This document shows, one piece after another, positions 24,852 through 33,901 of a stretch of DNA of 64,000 bases. Below the pieces are notes generated by a model. That model did not search any database and was not told the origin of the DNA. It worked only from the letters and a program-made list of their open reading frames with translations. A program made the position numbers and the translations under genes. Numbering within the stretch: the stretch's first letter is position 1; each line of letters starts with the position of its first letter. The stretch comes from CAITSH01 sp945892985 (GTDB lineage Bacteria; Pseudomonadota; Gammaproteobacteria; Burkholderiales; SG8-39), in assembly GCA_945892985.1 (NCBI GenBank), contig CAMDDU010000004.1:1-64000 (forward strand), in the 5' to 3' direction.

Positions 24852-25969
24852 ATGGGGGGACGCCTGCGTAGCATGTCGAGATAGAGCGCGTATGTGCTAT
24901 CGAGGGTTTTCATCAATGAAAATTCATTCATAACCCTTTGATGCGCCGCCTCGCCCAATTCGGAACGTCGAGCAGGATCACGCAACAGCCGGATAATCGC
25001 CTCCGCGAAAGCTTGCGGGTTATCAGGATCGACCAGAACCCCGGACGCGCCATCCTGAATAATATGGTTGATCGGATAAATATTGCTGGCAACGACGGGA
25101 CGCCTCATGGCCATTGCCTCCAGCAAAACGATTCCGAATCCCTCGGCAGTGGATGCAAATACAAAAATATCCAGATCACGCAAAAACTCCAAAGGAGTCT
25201 GACAGAATCCCTGTATCCGCACATTGCGCTCAACCGCAAGTGCCTTCGCAAGATCCCTCAAGGTGTTGGCGTAGCCCTTGGGATCGCTTCCGGCGAGCAA
25301 CAACTGCGCATCCGGGAACACCTTGCTGACTTCGGGCATGGCCTTAACAAGAGTCTCAAGGCCTTTCCGTTTTTCAAACCGGGCGAGACACCCGATAAAG
25401 AAGGGCGGGCCAGCAGGCTTTGGAGAAACGTCAGGCAACTCCCGCAAAGAAATGCCATGGTAGATCACGGTAACTTTGTCCGTTGGCAATCCGAGGCTAT
25501 GCCTGCCCCATTCGCGAGCACGATTTGATACCGCAATAAAGTGATCCGCTCGCCGCCATGTCCAGCGAAAAATTGGCACAACCCAATGGCCGGAATACGT
25601 CGTTTTTGTATAGCCGTCATGAATGGTGCTAATCCACATTACGTCCGGACAAAACCACTTCGCCCACGATGCCGCAACATCCGATCGAGGTAGATGCGAA
25701 TGAAGAACGTCCGGATGCACCTTCTTCAATAACAGCACCAAGCTGGACCACAAGCCAATTTCAGAAAGACCCGCAGATTTCAAATGAACGACATTTATGC
25801 CTGCCGCTTCAAAATCGGGCTTGAGGTTCCTAGCCCCACCCGGAATGTCTTTTTTAAAATCGGCAACCCAGACAAGATGACCTCGACGCACCATGTCGCG
25901 AGCAAGGTCGAGCAAATGCAACTCCGCCCCCCCCGCCCCGAGAGAATTGATCAGGTACACTATCTTCAC
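24839..25969 (-). CDS. GT4-family glycosyltransferase
   Basis: The protein has 376 residues from GTG 25969, chosen because an AGAGGG site lies 9 nt upstream and the GT4 start VKIVYLINSLGAGGAELHLL begins there. The C-terminal half has IGCLARFEKRKGLETLVKA, AQLLLAGSDPKGY and FASTAEGFGIVLLEAMAM with the E-x7-E pair. It would add a sugar at the cytoplasmic face. GTs of this family that start with GAGGAE-type loops usually are retaining enzymes. Confidence 0.88.
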   Translation of the reverse strand: MKIVYLINSLGAGGAELHLLDLARDMVRRGHLVWVADFKKDIPGGARNLKPDFEAAGINVVHLKSAGLSEIGLWSSLVLLLKKVHPDVLHSHLPRSDVAASWAKWFCPDVMWISTIHDGYTKTTYSGHWVVPIFRWTWRRADHFIAVSNRAREWGRHSLGLPTDKVTVIYHGISLRELPDVSPKPAGPPFFIGCLARFEKRKGLETLVKAMPEVSKVFPDAQLLLAGSDPKGYANTLRDLAKALAVERNVRIQGFCQTPLEFLRDLDIFVFASTAEGFGIVLLEAMAMRRPVVASNIYPINHIIQDGASGVLVDPDNPQAFAEAIIRLLRDPARRSELGEAAHQRVMNEFSLMKTLDSTYALYLDMLRRRPPICVA

Positions 25970-26000
25970 AGCATGAGACCCTCTGGAGTCGCCATATGCG

Positions 26001-27236
26001 TCACTCGTGACGTCGACCGGCAATTGCTTCGTAGGCCTGGATCTCAATTTGCGTCAGCTTGTCAGGCGCCATCATATTCATCGCTATGGCGCGAGCCTGT
26101 TGCCCCAAACGCCGCGCCTCATCCGGATCATTGAGCAAGTCGGCCGAAGCGCGCGCCATTGCGCCCCAGTCTTTCTCGTCGACCAAGCGTCCGGTAACGC
26201 GATCTTGAATCAGTTCCTTCTGCCACTCGAAGTCATACGCCACAATCGGAACTCCGGCCAGACAAGCCTCAACCAGGGCCCGCCCCATGTGCGGAGATAA
26301 AACCAAGCTGGCTTTAGGCAACACATCCGCGATCCACTGCTGCGACTGGTTACCCGCAAAAGAAACATACTCTTTTAAATTCAAGTCCTGAGTCATTCTC
26401 TCAAGTTCGCTCCGAAGACTACCATCCCCGACAAACAGCAATTTAAGGTCGAAACCCATGTCGCGAAGTTCTTTCAAGACCAGCAAATTGTGCTGTGAAT
26501 GTTTTATCAATTCCAGGCGACTGACTGTCATCAAAAAACGGCCATCAAGTCCCAACTCGCTGAGCCTGAAGACACCACCGCTCCGCCTCTTGGGCTCCTC
26601 GAAATGTCCGAGGTGTATCAGGTTTCCGTAGCGAAATACAACCCCGGTTTCCGGTTTGGCACCATTGGCAATCGCATAATCAAGGTTGTTTTGATTTGCG
26701 CCGGCGACCAGCGCGCATTTCGGGAACACGAAGCGCTCTATAAGTTTCTCCAGCCATCGGTAGCGAAACAACCTGGGGAAAACTGCTCTTCCGGTGACTT
26801 CGAAATGACGGTCATAGTTGAAACACACTCGAATCACAAGAGGGACGTGAAGCAATCGGGAGAGAACCCAGCCCATGAGGCCAAGATAGTAAGGATCGCC
26901 AATACGGATGATATCGACTTTCTTCTCTTTGGCCATTTTGAACAACAGTCGTATCAATCTGATCTGAGCCAGAAACAGGTTCACTGGCGGGACAAATCGC
27001 CAAAATTCACTGGCTCCGATTTTTCCTTCCACAAAAACATGCGAATCCGTCAAGTCAGTCACCACGGGCTGACCAAATCGATCCGCCCCGGTCTCAAACA
27101 GGCCGGCAAGTGGATGCACGGAAATGACATGATCAAAGTAGCCGTCCAGCTGCCTGCTTTCCAGAGCCTGGGTAAGATGCCTCTCCCTGATCATCTTCAG
27201 GGTGAAGGACATATCCAGTAAAAGGATGGTTCGCAT
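26001..27236 (-). CDS. GT4-family glycosyltransferase
   Basis: The 411-residue protein uses the ATG at 27236 (a TTG lies one codon upstream). The N-terminal domain is unusual (TILLLDMSFTLKMIRERHL) and includes a predicted membrane-associating basic/hydrophobic stretch around LLFKMAKEKKVDIIRIGDPYYLGLM. The C-terminal domain shows FLMTVSRLELIKHSQHNLL, LKLLFVGDGSLRSELE and MGRALVEACLAGVPIVAYD, in which one glutamate of the E-x7-E pair is less obvious. It is 6-31 nt from its neighbours in a cotranscribed minus-strand run. Confidence 0.83.
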   Translation of the reverse strand: MRTILLLDMSFTLKMIRERHLTQALESRQLDGYFDHVISVHPLAGLFETGADRFGQPVVTDLTDSHVFVEGKIGASEFWRFVPPVNLFLAQIRLIRLLFKMAKEKKVDIIRIGDPYYLGLMGWVLSRLLHVPLVIRVCFNYDRHFEVTGRAVFPRLFRYRWLEKLIERFVFPKCALVAGANQNNLDYAIANGAKPETGVVFRYGNLIHLGHFEEPKRRSGGVFRLSELGLDGRFLMTVSRLELIKHSQHNLLVLKELRDMGFDLKLLFVGDGSLRSELERMTQDLNLKEYVSFAGNQSQQWIADVLPKASLVLSPHMGRALVEACLAGVPIVAYDFEWQKELIQDRVTGRLVDEKDWGAMARASADLLNDPDEARRLGQQARAIAMNMMAPDKLTQIEIQAYEAIAGRRHE

Positions 27237-27245
27237 CAATCCCGT

Positions 27246-27980
27246 CTAGGCATGATCGGCGCCAAATTGCCTGGGCCGGACCAGGAAGTACAAATTGGGC
27301 CCGACCAGCGGCTCACCCAATCGCCCCAAAACATATCGAAACAGCGCCTTTACGAAGAGCTTTGCCGATGGTCGCCTGAAATCGGGGAAGCTCCGAGGGT
27401 ACAGTCTCTCCACGGCGAACCCGTGCTGATCGAACAATCGACTTAGGGTAGCCTTCTCAAAACTACGGGAATGCCCCCAGCGGTGAAACTGCGATTGGCA
27501 GTGGGGACAAATTACCTCGTTATCGCGCAGGTTTTCTCTGTAAGGGACTGAGCCTGTGAAATACCCGTCCCGCTTCAATACCCGTCTTACATCATCGAGC
27601 GTACTGTGAAGAGTCTCCTCTGGAAGATGCTCGAGAACTTCGGTCATGATCACTTTGTCAAAATGACCCGCACCAAAAGGTATCGCATGGCTATAGCCCT
27701 GCTTTGCGCGCTCGCCCAAATCCAGATCCGCTCTTAATTTTTCGATGGTTTCAGCGTTTGGGTCAAGTGAAAATACCTGCACACCCCGGTCAGCAAGCAG
27801 TTTTTCCAACATCCCAGATCCTGCGCCGATATTCAAAACGCGCTCTCCCGCTTCACACCGCTCGGCGAAAAAACGCAGCCGAGGGACGCTGGCGTCAAAG
27901 CTCCAGCTCGACCTGTTCTGGAAGTGATTCCAGATACGGTCTTGCTCTTGCTGCTCGGGACTAATGGGTTCGTGAATCAT
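27246..27980 (-). CDS. Class I SAM-dependent methyltransferase with a CxxC element
   Basis: The 244-residue protein contains motif I as RVLNIGAGSGMLEKLLADRG, an acidic FSLDPNAE, and MTEVLEHLPEETLHSTLDDVRRVLKRDGY. VICPHCQSQFHRWGH adds a C-x2-C with nearby His, possibly a small zinc knuckle inside the methyltransferase, seen in some type-11/23 family members. It would methylate a small molecule or sugar. It starts before a GT4 gene with a 9-nt gap. Confidence 0.78.
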   Translation of the reverse strand: MIHEPISPEQQEQDRIWNHFQNRSSWSFDASVPRLRFFAERCEAGERVLNIGAGSGMLEKLLADRGVQVFSLDPNAETIEKLRADLDLGERAKQGYSHAIPFGAGHFDKVIMTEVLEHLPEETLHSTLDDVRRVLKRDGYFTGSVPYRENLRDNEVICPHCQSQFHRWGHSRSFEKATLSRLFDQHGFAVERLYPRSFPDFRRPSAKLFVKALFRYVLGRLGEPLVGPNLYFLVRPRQFGADHA

Positions 27981-28120
27981 TACTTTTTTTCACCACAGAA
28001 AACAAACTCCAGACTTATCACGCTGTTCATCTAAAAATTATCCGGAAATACGCAAAAGGAAATGCGCACGCATTCTTAACTCGAACCCGCTTGCGAGCGA
28101 TATCCGCAACACCCCGCACC

Positions 28121-28963
28121 CTAGACAACTGAGGCGGCAGTTTTGGGATCCAGCCTGTACCAAGACATCTGCCTCGCGCGCCCCTCCGAACATATCAACC
28201 ATCGATCAGTATCACTGAATTTTTTCAATTCTGGAATTTTCGACAAATCCCTGGATGAGGTTGTCAGTTCGGTAATATCAAAGAATGCGGACGCATCGGC
28301 CCTCAGTTTTGCCAGTTTGTTCTGCGCGTAATCGAAGAGCCAATCGTGAAGTTCTATAAAAATGACCGCGTCTTTGAACGAACGGAAAAGATCCGCGTCA
28401 AAAAGTTCAAATTCCGCCCCCTCTATATCGACCAACAGGACCGATGTTGCAAGCCGGTCGACCGGTATGATTTTATAAAACTCCCTGTCGGCAACGCCGT
28501 GAATCGAGATTCTGCCGGAAACACCGTTAAGCTCCGCATTCTTCCCAAGAATGCTCCGGCTTTGCCCGGACATTTCGAAGCAATAGGATCTTTCAAAAAG
28601 ATTTCCCACTAAAACACCTACCGCGTAGTATCCGTCCGCCGCTCCCAAATCGATGAATGTCGAATATTTTTTCGGAACGGTGACAAGCGACTCCAAAACT
28701 TCCTTCTCATACAGGCCGAGCATCATTGATGCCCTATCGGTCATTCCCCACCAATCTTCCGAAGGGAATTTCAGCCCTTTGAAGGCGCCATAGGCAATGG
28801 CCGCGCCAAACATGCGACTGACTTCGGCGGAAATGTTCTTCCGTCTCTGGTTTATTTTATATTCATCTCCGAACCTGTACCAGATATAAGACCCTACCTC
28901 ATTCAAAGCGGCGGAAAATTCCTTGTTTTTTACGGCATCGACGAATCTCTTGATGAGCTTCAT
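28121..28963 (-). CDS. FkbM-like SAM-dependent methyltransferase
   Basis: The 280-residue protein shows FIDLGAADGYYAVGVLVG (motif I) and the family marker LLVDIEGAEFELFDADL, with YCFEMSGQ between, the pattern of the FkbM group of O-methyltransferases. The first 90 residues are not recognisable. Its codon usage looks more AT-rich than that of the flanking genes (judged by eye), which would fit separate acquisition. It is separated by 80-140 nt gaps on each side, with no overlap. Confidence 0.68.
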   Translation of the reverse strand: MKLIKRFVDAVKNKEFSAALNEVGSYIWYRFGDEYKINQRRKNISAEVSRMFGAAIAYGAFKGLKFPSEDWWGMTDRASMMLGLYEKEVLESLVTVPKKYSTFIDLGAADGYYAVGVLVGNLFERSYCFEMSGQSRSILGKNAELNGVSGRISIHGVADREFYKIIPVDRLATSVLLVDIEGAEFELFDADLFRSFKDAVIFIELHDWLFDYAQNKLAKLRADASAFFDITELTTSSRDLSKIPELKKFSDTDRWLICSEGRARQMSWYRLDPKTAASVV

Positions 28964-29043
28964 AGTGGCGCACCCTTAAAAATCTGTTCTCGATAGCTCA
29001 TCAGGGGAATAGCATGGCCATCTGGTTGATCAAGCCTCGTGCG

Positions 29044-30054
29044 CTACCGGGGAGGCGCGCCAGCCCACCCCAGCCTCGGTAAAATGACTCGCCGATAAAA
29101 CAAACTATCTGACCCAACCTTCACATTCGGGCTGTGCATCCAGCGCCAGTAAATTTGCCGCGCAAGTTTGGATTCATATCTGGCCGGGCATATACAACCA
29201 GCGGACTTTATCAATATCTTTAATGCAATTTGCCCGGCCTCATGCACAACCAACACAGCCCACAATCCGCATTTCGTTGAAACCGGAAGGGATGCATCGG
29301 CCACGCGTTTGCAGTTGTTTAGGAACAGGACAAGGAAGGGCAAATGCCACCAAGGTTTGCGCGCGCCTCCAAAAACCATTCGGTGATCATCATGCACGGA
29401 ATTCCAATTCTCCCGGCCGTAGTATGTGAACAACGCTTTTTTGACTTGCACGAAATCGCCGTGGATCGATAACTCCTGAATCATCGCCAGGTCCGCCCCC
29501 AAAAATCGCGCAAATAACCGTGTTTTGCGCAACGCCGAGGAGCGGTATACCCCGTAAATCGCCGTTGCAGGAAAGTGTTTCAAAGTTTCACGGTATCTGC
29601 GCACAAGGCCGCTTACGCCTTCAAAGCTATCCAGATCAGCCGTGTAAAGTAATTCGCGCCCCCCTTGAATAAAGGAGTGTGTATGTGCGGCGCACAAGAC
29701 CGCCCCCGGACACCTCTCAAACTTCTCAACGCACTCCCGGACAAATGAAGATTGCCGCTGATCATCATGCGCCGCCCACATAAAAAACTGACCGATTGAT
29801 AGCTCAAAAACCCTGTTGAAATTATTGGCCCCGCCAACATTTTCAAGAGATCTGAAATATCTTATTCTCGAATCTTTCCGAACGTAGTCGGCGCAAATAT
29901 CGGGGGTAGCGTCTGTCGATGCATTATCCGAAATAATTATTTCCAACTTGTCGTAATCTTGCTCCAGTAAGGAATCGAGCGCTTTCGCCAATCCCTTCTC
30001 CCCGTTAAATACGGGCACACCGATACTGACAAGTGGATGTTGGGCTTCATTCAC
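29044..30054 (-). CDS. GT2-family glycosyltransferase
   Basis: The 336-residue protein is a canonical GT-A enzyme: VSIGVPVFNGEKGLAKALDS, LEIIISDNASTDATPDICA, and MWAAHDDQRQSSFVREC in place of the DxD (HDD). A C-terminal hydrophobic segment (CGLWAVLVVHEAGQIALKILI) may anchor it to the membrane. The GTG start overlaps the wzx stop (GTGA). It would transfer a sugar from an NDP donor to the lipid-linked glycan. Confidence 0.87.
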   Translation of the reverse strand: MNEAQHPLVSIGVPVFNGEKGLAKALDSLLEQDYDKLEIIISDNASTDATPDICADYVRKDSRIRYFRSLENVGGANNFNRVFELSIGQFFMWAAHDDQRQSSFVRECVEKFERCPGAVLCAAHTHSFIQGGRELLYTADLDSFEGVSGLVRRYRETLKHFPATAIYGVYRSSALRKTRLFARFLGADLAMIQELSIHGDFVQVKKALFTYYGRENWNSVHDDHRMVFGGARKPWWHLPFLVLFLNNCKRVADASLPVSTKCGLWAVLVVHEAGQIALKILIKSAGCICPARYESKLARQIYWRWMHSPNVKVGSDSLFYRRVILPRLGWAGAPPR

Positions 30055-31541
30055 GTGAAACTTCTCTTAACGGTATTGCGCAGTTCAGTGCATGCGAGCA
30101 GGGCCAAGAACCACGCCACCATCAGGCTTGCCGCCAGGGCCGCAATAAATGTCACTCGTCCCTCTATGTGACTTAATAGAACACCCGCAACCGCTGCGAC
30201 CGTCGCCGATACAGCAAGAGGCGCCAGAAAGTCCTTAAGTACCGACAAAGGAATATTCGCTGACGCCAGTCGGCGAAGCACAAGGATTTCGCAGGATACG
30301 TACAGCACAATGCCATAGCCACACCAAAACATGGCGGCGCCCATAGTTCCAAAATAAGCGACTACTGCAATCAATACCGGCACGCACACAATAAGCGATC
30401 CCAAACTCAATCGGATAACCGGCCTGAGTTCCTTTTTGCTGTAAAGAACGCTCAAGGCCGGATAGGAAATCGCCGAGAGCGCAGTACCCGCCGCCATGAC
30501 TGACAGAATGGGAGCAACTGCAACCGCCACACTCCGATTGCCGATCCAGGCAAACACGATGGGTTCCGCAAGAAACGCAATGAACGCAGCTGCTGGAAGG
30601 ATAAAAACACTCATCAGTTGGGAGGCAAGATGCAATTGCCTCTCTAGCTGAGTCTCATCTCCCTCGGAGACGAGCTCCGTAAACCGGGGGGAAAAAGCTT
30701 GGATCAGTGGCGAGGCAACCCGCGTCAAACCTGAAGCCGCGGCCCACGCCAGCATGTAATACCCCAGAGCCTCCAATGTCACCATTTTACTGAGGACGAA
30801 TTTATCAACCTGGGTCATCGCAATGCCGCTAACAGCTATCAGCATCATACCCCCGGCATAGCCTTTCACGGAGGATAGTATCTTGATCGAAAGCCTGGGA
30901 GCGCCAGGCTCCATCGGGATACGTCGCCACAGACGATTCCGCAAAACCAACGTTTGAACGATGCAGAAAACAACCTGCCATAAAAAGAACATGCGGATAT
31001 CAGCAGACACCATCCAAAGCAGCGCGATCGCACCCGCTCCGCGCACAGTCCCAAACACGGCAGCCAGTCCGGAACTCTCGACTTGCCGTTGAAGACCAAC
31101 CATGCCTCCCAGGTAAAGACCCGACGGAATTTGAATGGCCAGCGAGACCACCATCAGCAAGAGCGCCTCTCGCACCACCTCTGGTGCCAGAGATTTTGTC
31201 TGAAACCATCCCGCGCCAAAGAACCAGACGGCAGCCAGACCGCATACACCCAGCATGAGCACAATCCCCCAATAAACCACCTCCAGACTGAATACCAAAT
31301 CAGGAATCGTTCGTCGCCCCTCGGGACGAACGGCAAGCCAGGCAATCTCCCTTACCGCAGTTGCAGAGATTCCCGTATCCAGGATGCCCAGCACTGCGAC
31401 TAGGGAAAGGTGAAACCCGATCAGCCCGTAACTCTCAACACCCAAGAGCAGGACATACAGGGGCGTAAGGATTAGCGCGAGGAGAACAGACCACAAGTTC
31501 GACAATAGATTCGCCGACACATTCCTGCCCAGGACACTCAA
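30051..31541 (-). CDS. wzx: Wzx-type O-antigen flippase (MOP superfamily)
   Basis: The 496-residue protein has about 12-14 hydrophobic helices spread over its whole length, beginning ANLLSNLWSVLLALILTPLYVLLLG. It follows the polysaccharide-transporter pattern (VEWYG-like LLGVESYGLIGFHL, GSYGLAWAA-like YYMLAWAAASGLTRV). Wzx flips undecaprenyl-linked repeat units to the periplasm. It is the only flippase in the window and is coupled by overlap to a GT2 gene. Its presence argues for a Wzx/Wzy-dependent pathway and against an ABC-exporter O-antigen. Confidence 0.88.
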   Translation of the reverse strand: MSVLGRNVSANLLSNLWSVLLALILTPLYVLLLGVESYGLIGFHLSLVAVLGILDTGISATAVREIAWLAVRPEGRRTIPDLVFSLEVVYWGIVLMLGVCGLAAVWFFGAGWFQTKSLAPEVVREALLLMVVSLAIQIPSGLYLGGMVGLQRQVESSGLAAVFGTVRGAGAIALLWMVSADIRMFFLWQVVFCIVQTLVLRNRLWRRIPMEPGAPRLSIKILSSVKGYAGGMMLIAVSGIAMTQVDKFVLSKMVTLEALGYYMLAWAAASGLTRVASPLIQAFSPRFTELVSEGDETQLERQLHLASQLMSVFILPAAAFIAFLAEPIVFAWIGNRSVAVAVAPILSVMAAGTALSAISYPALSVLYSKKELRPVIRLSLGSLIVCVPVLIAVVAYFGTMGAAMFWCGYGIVLYVSCEILVLRRLASANIPLSVLKDFLAPLAVSATVAAVAGVLLSHIEGRVTFIAALAASLMVAWFLALLACTELRNTVKRSFT

Positions 31542-31635
31542 GGCAGGTCAATAAAACAATGGGAGGCGAAAACACAAATTCGCATGCATCTTATTTGCCT
31601 CAGTTGATCAATTGCCTCGTTGCAAATGTCGCCCA

Positions 31636-32403
31636 CTACCGCACTCTTTTGAGATAACCGTCCGGTGCAACGCTGATCATCAACCGATGCTCAATTTGCT
31701 TGTCAATCTCGAACATCGATTGTTCCTCAAGGAATTCCCATACTGCAGTTTTCGGGTTATTTCCCGGCCCCCAGGGCCTATCCACGGCGGCGGCGGGCAA
31801 GTCCTCAATCATGGTGTCAAACACCACGCAGTAACTCCCGCAAGTCGCCAGAGGCGCGTATGCGCGCAACTCCGCGAGTACGTGATCGTGAGTGTGATTG
31901 GAGTCCAAGCAGACAAGTACAGCCCCACAACCCCTCGCGCGGTCGCGCACTTGCGAGATTATTTCAGGAGAGATGGAGGAACCCTGAATCATGTCGATAC
32001 GATTGGACATCGGATGCGCCTCGACCGCGACGCGATTGGGCGCGCGTATGTCAATGTCGATCCCAAGAACCTTTCGGCGTGGTTCCGCTGGATCAAGCAT
32101 CGTGCCTCCCGCCAGCGCATCGCAATAATCCAACAACGCCAACATTGATGCACTCAAGATCAACGACCCACCATGTGCAATCCCCGTTTCGATGATCAGA
32201 TCCGGCCTTATTTTCCAGATTAATTCCTGCATCGCAACAATATCCTGTGGATATTGAATAATCGGGCGACCGAGCCATGCGAAGTTGTACGAATACTTAG
32301 AGACAAAAGACGCGCGCATAAATGCTGTGCCTGCCTCGGCAAATTCTTTGTTGCGTCTATTCTCCTCTACACGCGCAAGAACTTCATTTTGAAAATCAGT
32401 CAT
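31636..32403 (-). CDS. CmcI-like (cephalosporin hydroxylase/rhamnosyl O-methyltransferase) family protein
   Basis: The protein has 255 residues from the ATG at 32403, preceded by a G-rich AGGGGGG site about 12 nt upstream. The CmcI family pattern is visible: PDLIIETGIAHGGSLILSA (SAM motif), KVLGIDIDIRA, LVCLDSNHTHDHVLAELRAY and YCVVFDTMIED with acidic metal ligands. Most relatives are O-methyltransferases of sugars. It is the first gene of the minus-strand run ending at asnB. The upstream 239 bp to the divergent GT4 hold the promoters, but I found no well-formed one. Confidence 0.8.
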   Translation of the reverse strand: MTDFQNEVLARVEENRRNKEFAEAGTAFMRASFVSKYSYNFAWLGRPIIQYPQDIVAMQELIWKIRPDLIIETGIAHGGSLILSASMLALLDYCDALAGGTMLDPAEPRRKVLGIDIDIRAPNRVAVEAHPMSNRIDMIQGSSISPEIISQVRDRARGCGAVLVCLDSNHTHDHVLAELRAYAPLATCGSYCVVFDTMIEDLPAAAVDRPWGPGNNPKTAVWEFLEEQSMFEIDKQIEHRLMISVAPDGYLKRVR

Positions 32404-32642
32404 GCTTATCACGCCCCCCCTAGCAAACCACACGCCGGATGCCTTGTATCGGCAGCCCCCGCTAACAGCCCTAATTATAGGGTGTACAGGGGCGCGGCCG
32501 CACGGCGTTGTAAAATGGGAACGTGCGAAGAATGCTTCAGCCTCAAAGTGGGATGACGCGCCACATTGCCGCATTGACCGACACGCAAATATTTATCCCG
32601 GCTTGACACGATTCACAAACCCATCCCGTCACACCCCAATCC

Positions 32643-33785
32643 ATGAATTCAAAATCGCCGCGTCTGCTTTTTTTCGTGACCGAAGATTGGTACTTTTGCT
32701 CGCACCGGCTGCCAATCGCTATCGCGGCCAAACAAGCCGGGTTCGATGTCTGCGTATTGACGCGGGAGATTGCCCACGGCGATGTGATCCGTAGCGCCGG
32801 TCTCACCTTGTTTAACATCGACCTGACACGGGGCGGCAGCAACCCCTTTCAAGAGCTTGCCGTACTCGCCCGCGTCACCCGTGCCTACCGCAACATCAAG
32901 CCTGACATAGTCCACCACGTTGCGATGAAACCAGTCATCTATGGCTCTATCGCGGCGCGCATCAATAAAGTCGGCGGGGTAGTCAATGCGCTTGGGGGGC
33001 TCGGGTATATGTTTTCATCGCGAGACTTTTTCGCGAAACTGCTCCGCCCGATTGCCGAATTCTGGCTGCGCGTTGGCCTGCGTCGCGAAGGCAGCGTCAC
33101 CTTGCTACAAAACCCGGACGACTCCGCTTTGCTGTGCGCGCACGGCATAGTGCGGCGCGAGGACGTGCGGCTGATCCCGGGATCAGGGGTGGACACCCAA
33201 CAATTTCATCCGACTCCGCCTCCAGGCGGAGCCATTACCATCGTTCTAGCCGCACGCATGCTGCGCGACAAGGGCATTGTCGAGTACGTCGAAGCGTCCA
33301 GGCAACTGGGCGGGAATTCGCCGCAACTCCGCTTCGTTCTGGTCGGTGATCCAGATCCATCCAATCCCGCCTCCCTTTCAGCGCAGCAACTTAACGGCTG
33401 GGTCACCGAAGGTCTCATAGAATGGTGGGGCTGGCGCGGGGACATCGCGGCGGTCTACCGAGCTGCCCACATCGCCTGCCTGCCCTCCTATCGGGAGGGC
33501 CTCCCCAAGTCTTTGCAAGAGGCTGCCGCCTGCGGGCTTCCCATCGTCACTACCGATGTTCCGGGCTGCCGCGAAGTCGTCCGGGACGGGGAGAACGGCA
33601 TTCTGGTACCGCATCGCAATGTCGACGCGCTGGCAAAAGCGCTGCTCCGCCTTATTACCGACCCGGCGTTACGCGCACGCATGGGAGAGGCCGGTCGGCG
33701 AATCGCAGAAAATGAATTTTCCGTGCAACGCGTCATCGCATTGACACTCGCGGCATACCGGACTGTCCAGCGACCCCTAGCATAA
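32643..33785 (+). CDS. GT4-family glycosyltransferase (PglA-like)
   Basis: The 380-residue protein starts with FVTEDWYFCSHRLPIAIAAK, characteristic of the GT4 subgroup that acts early on undecaprenyl-linked sugars (PglA-like), then PDIVHHVAMKPVIYGS. The C-terminal domain shows VLAARMLRDKGIVEYVEA, RFVLVGDPDPSNPAS and CLPSYREGLPKSLQEAAACGLPIVTTDVPG. Members often add the second sugar after a WecA/PglC-type transferase, and such a transferase is encoded two genes downstream. Confidence 0.88.
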   Translation: MNSKSPRLLFFVTEDWYFCSHRLPIAIAAKQAGFDVCVLTREIAHGDVIRSAGLTLFNIDLTRGGSNPFQELAVLARVTRAYRNIKPDIVHHVAMKPVIYGSIAARINKVGGVVNALGGLGYMFSSRDFFAKLLRPIAEFWLRVGLRREGSVTLLQNPDDSALLCAHGIVRREDVRLIPGSGVDTQQFHPTPPPGGAITIVLAARMLRDKGIVEYVEASRQLGGNSPQLRFVLVGDPDPSNPASLSAQQLNGWVTEGLIEWWGWRGDIAAVYRAAHIACLPSYREGLPKSLQEAAACGLPIVTTDVPGCREVVRDGENGILVPHRNVDALAKALLRLITDPALRARMGEAGRRIAENEFSVQRVIALTLAAYRTVQRPLA

Positions 33786-33901
33786 TTCACTGCACCAGCC
33801 GCACCACCATCTCCATGCGATACTAGGCTGTATTTCAACACTATTTACGCCAATTCTGCGAACGACTTTCGAGCGCGATTATCAAACCAAACCCGGTCAT
33901 T

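Noticed and set aside
32474..32479. TATAAT on the minus strand upstream of the CmcI-like gene
   Set aside because: No acceptable -35 at 16-18 bp and no extended -10, so I did not list it as a promoter, although its position would fit.
32603..32608. Perfect TTGACA upstream of the GT4 gene at 32643
   Set aside because: The bases 17 bp downstream (CCGTCA) do not resemble a -10 element.
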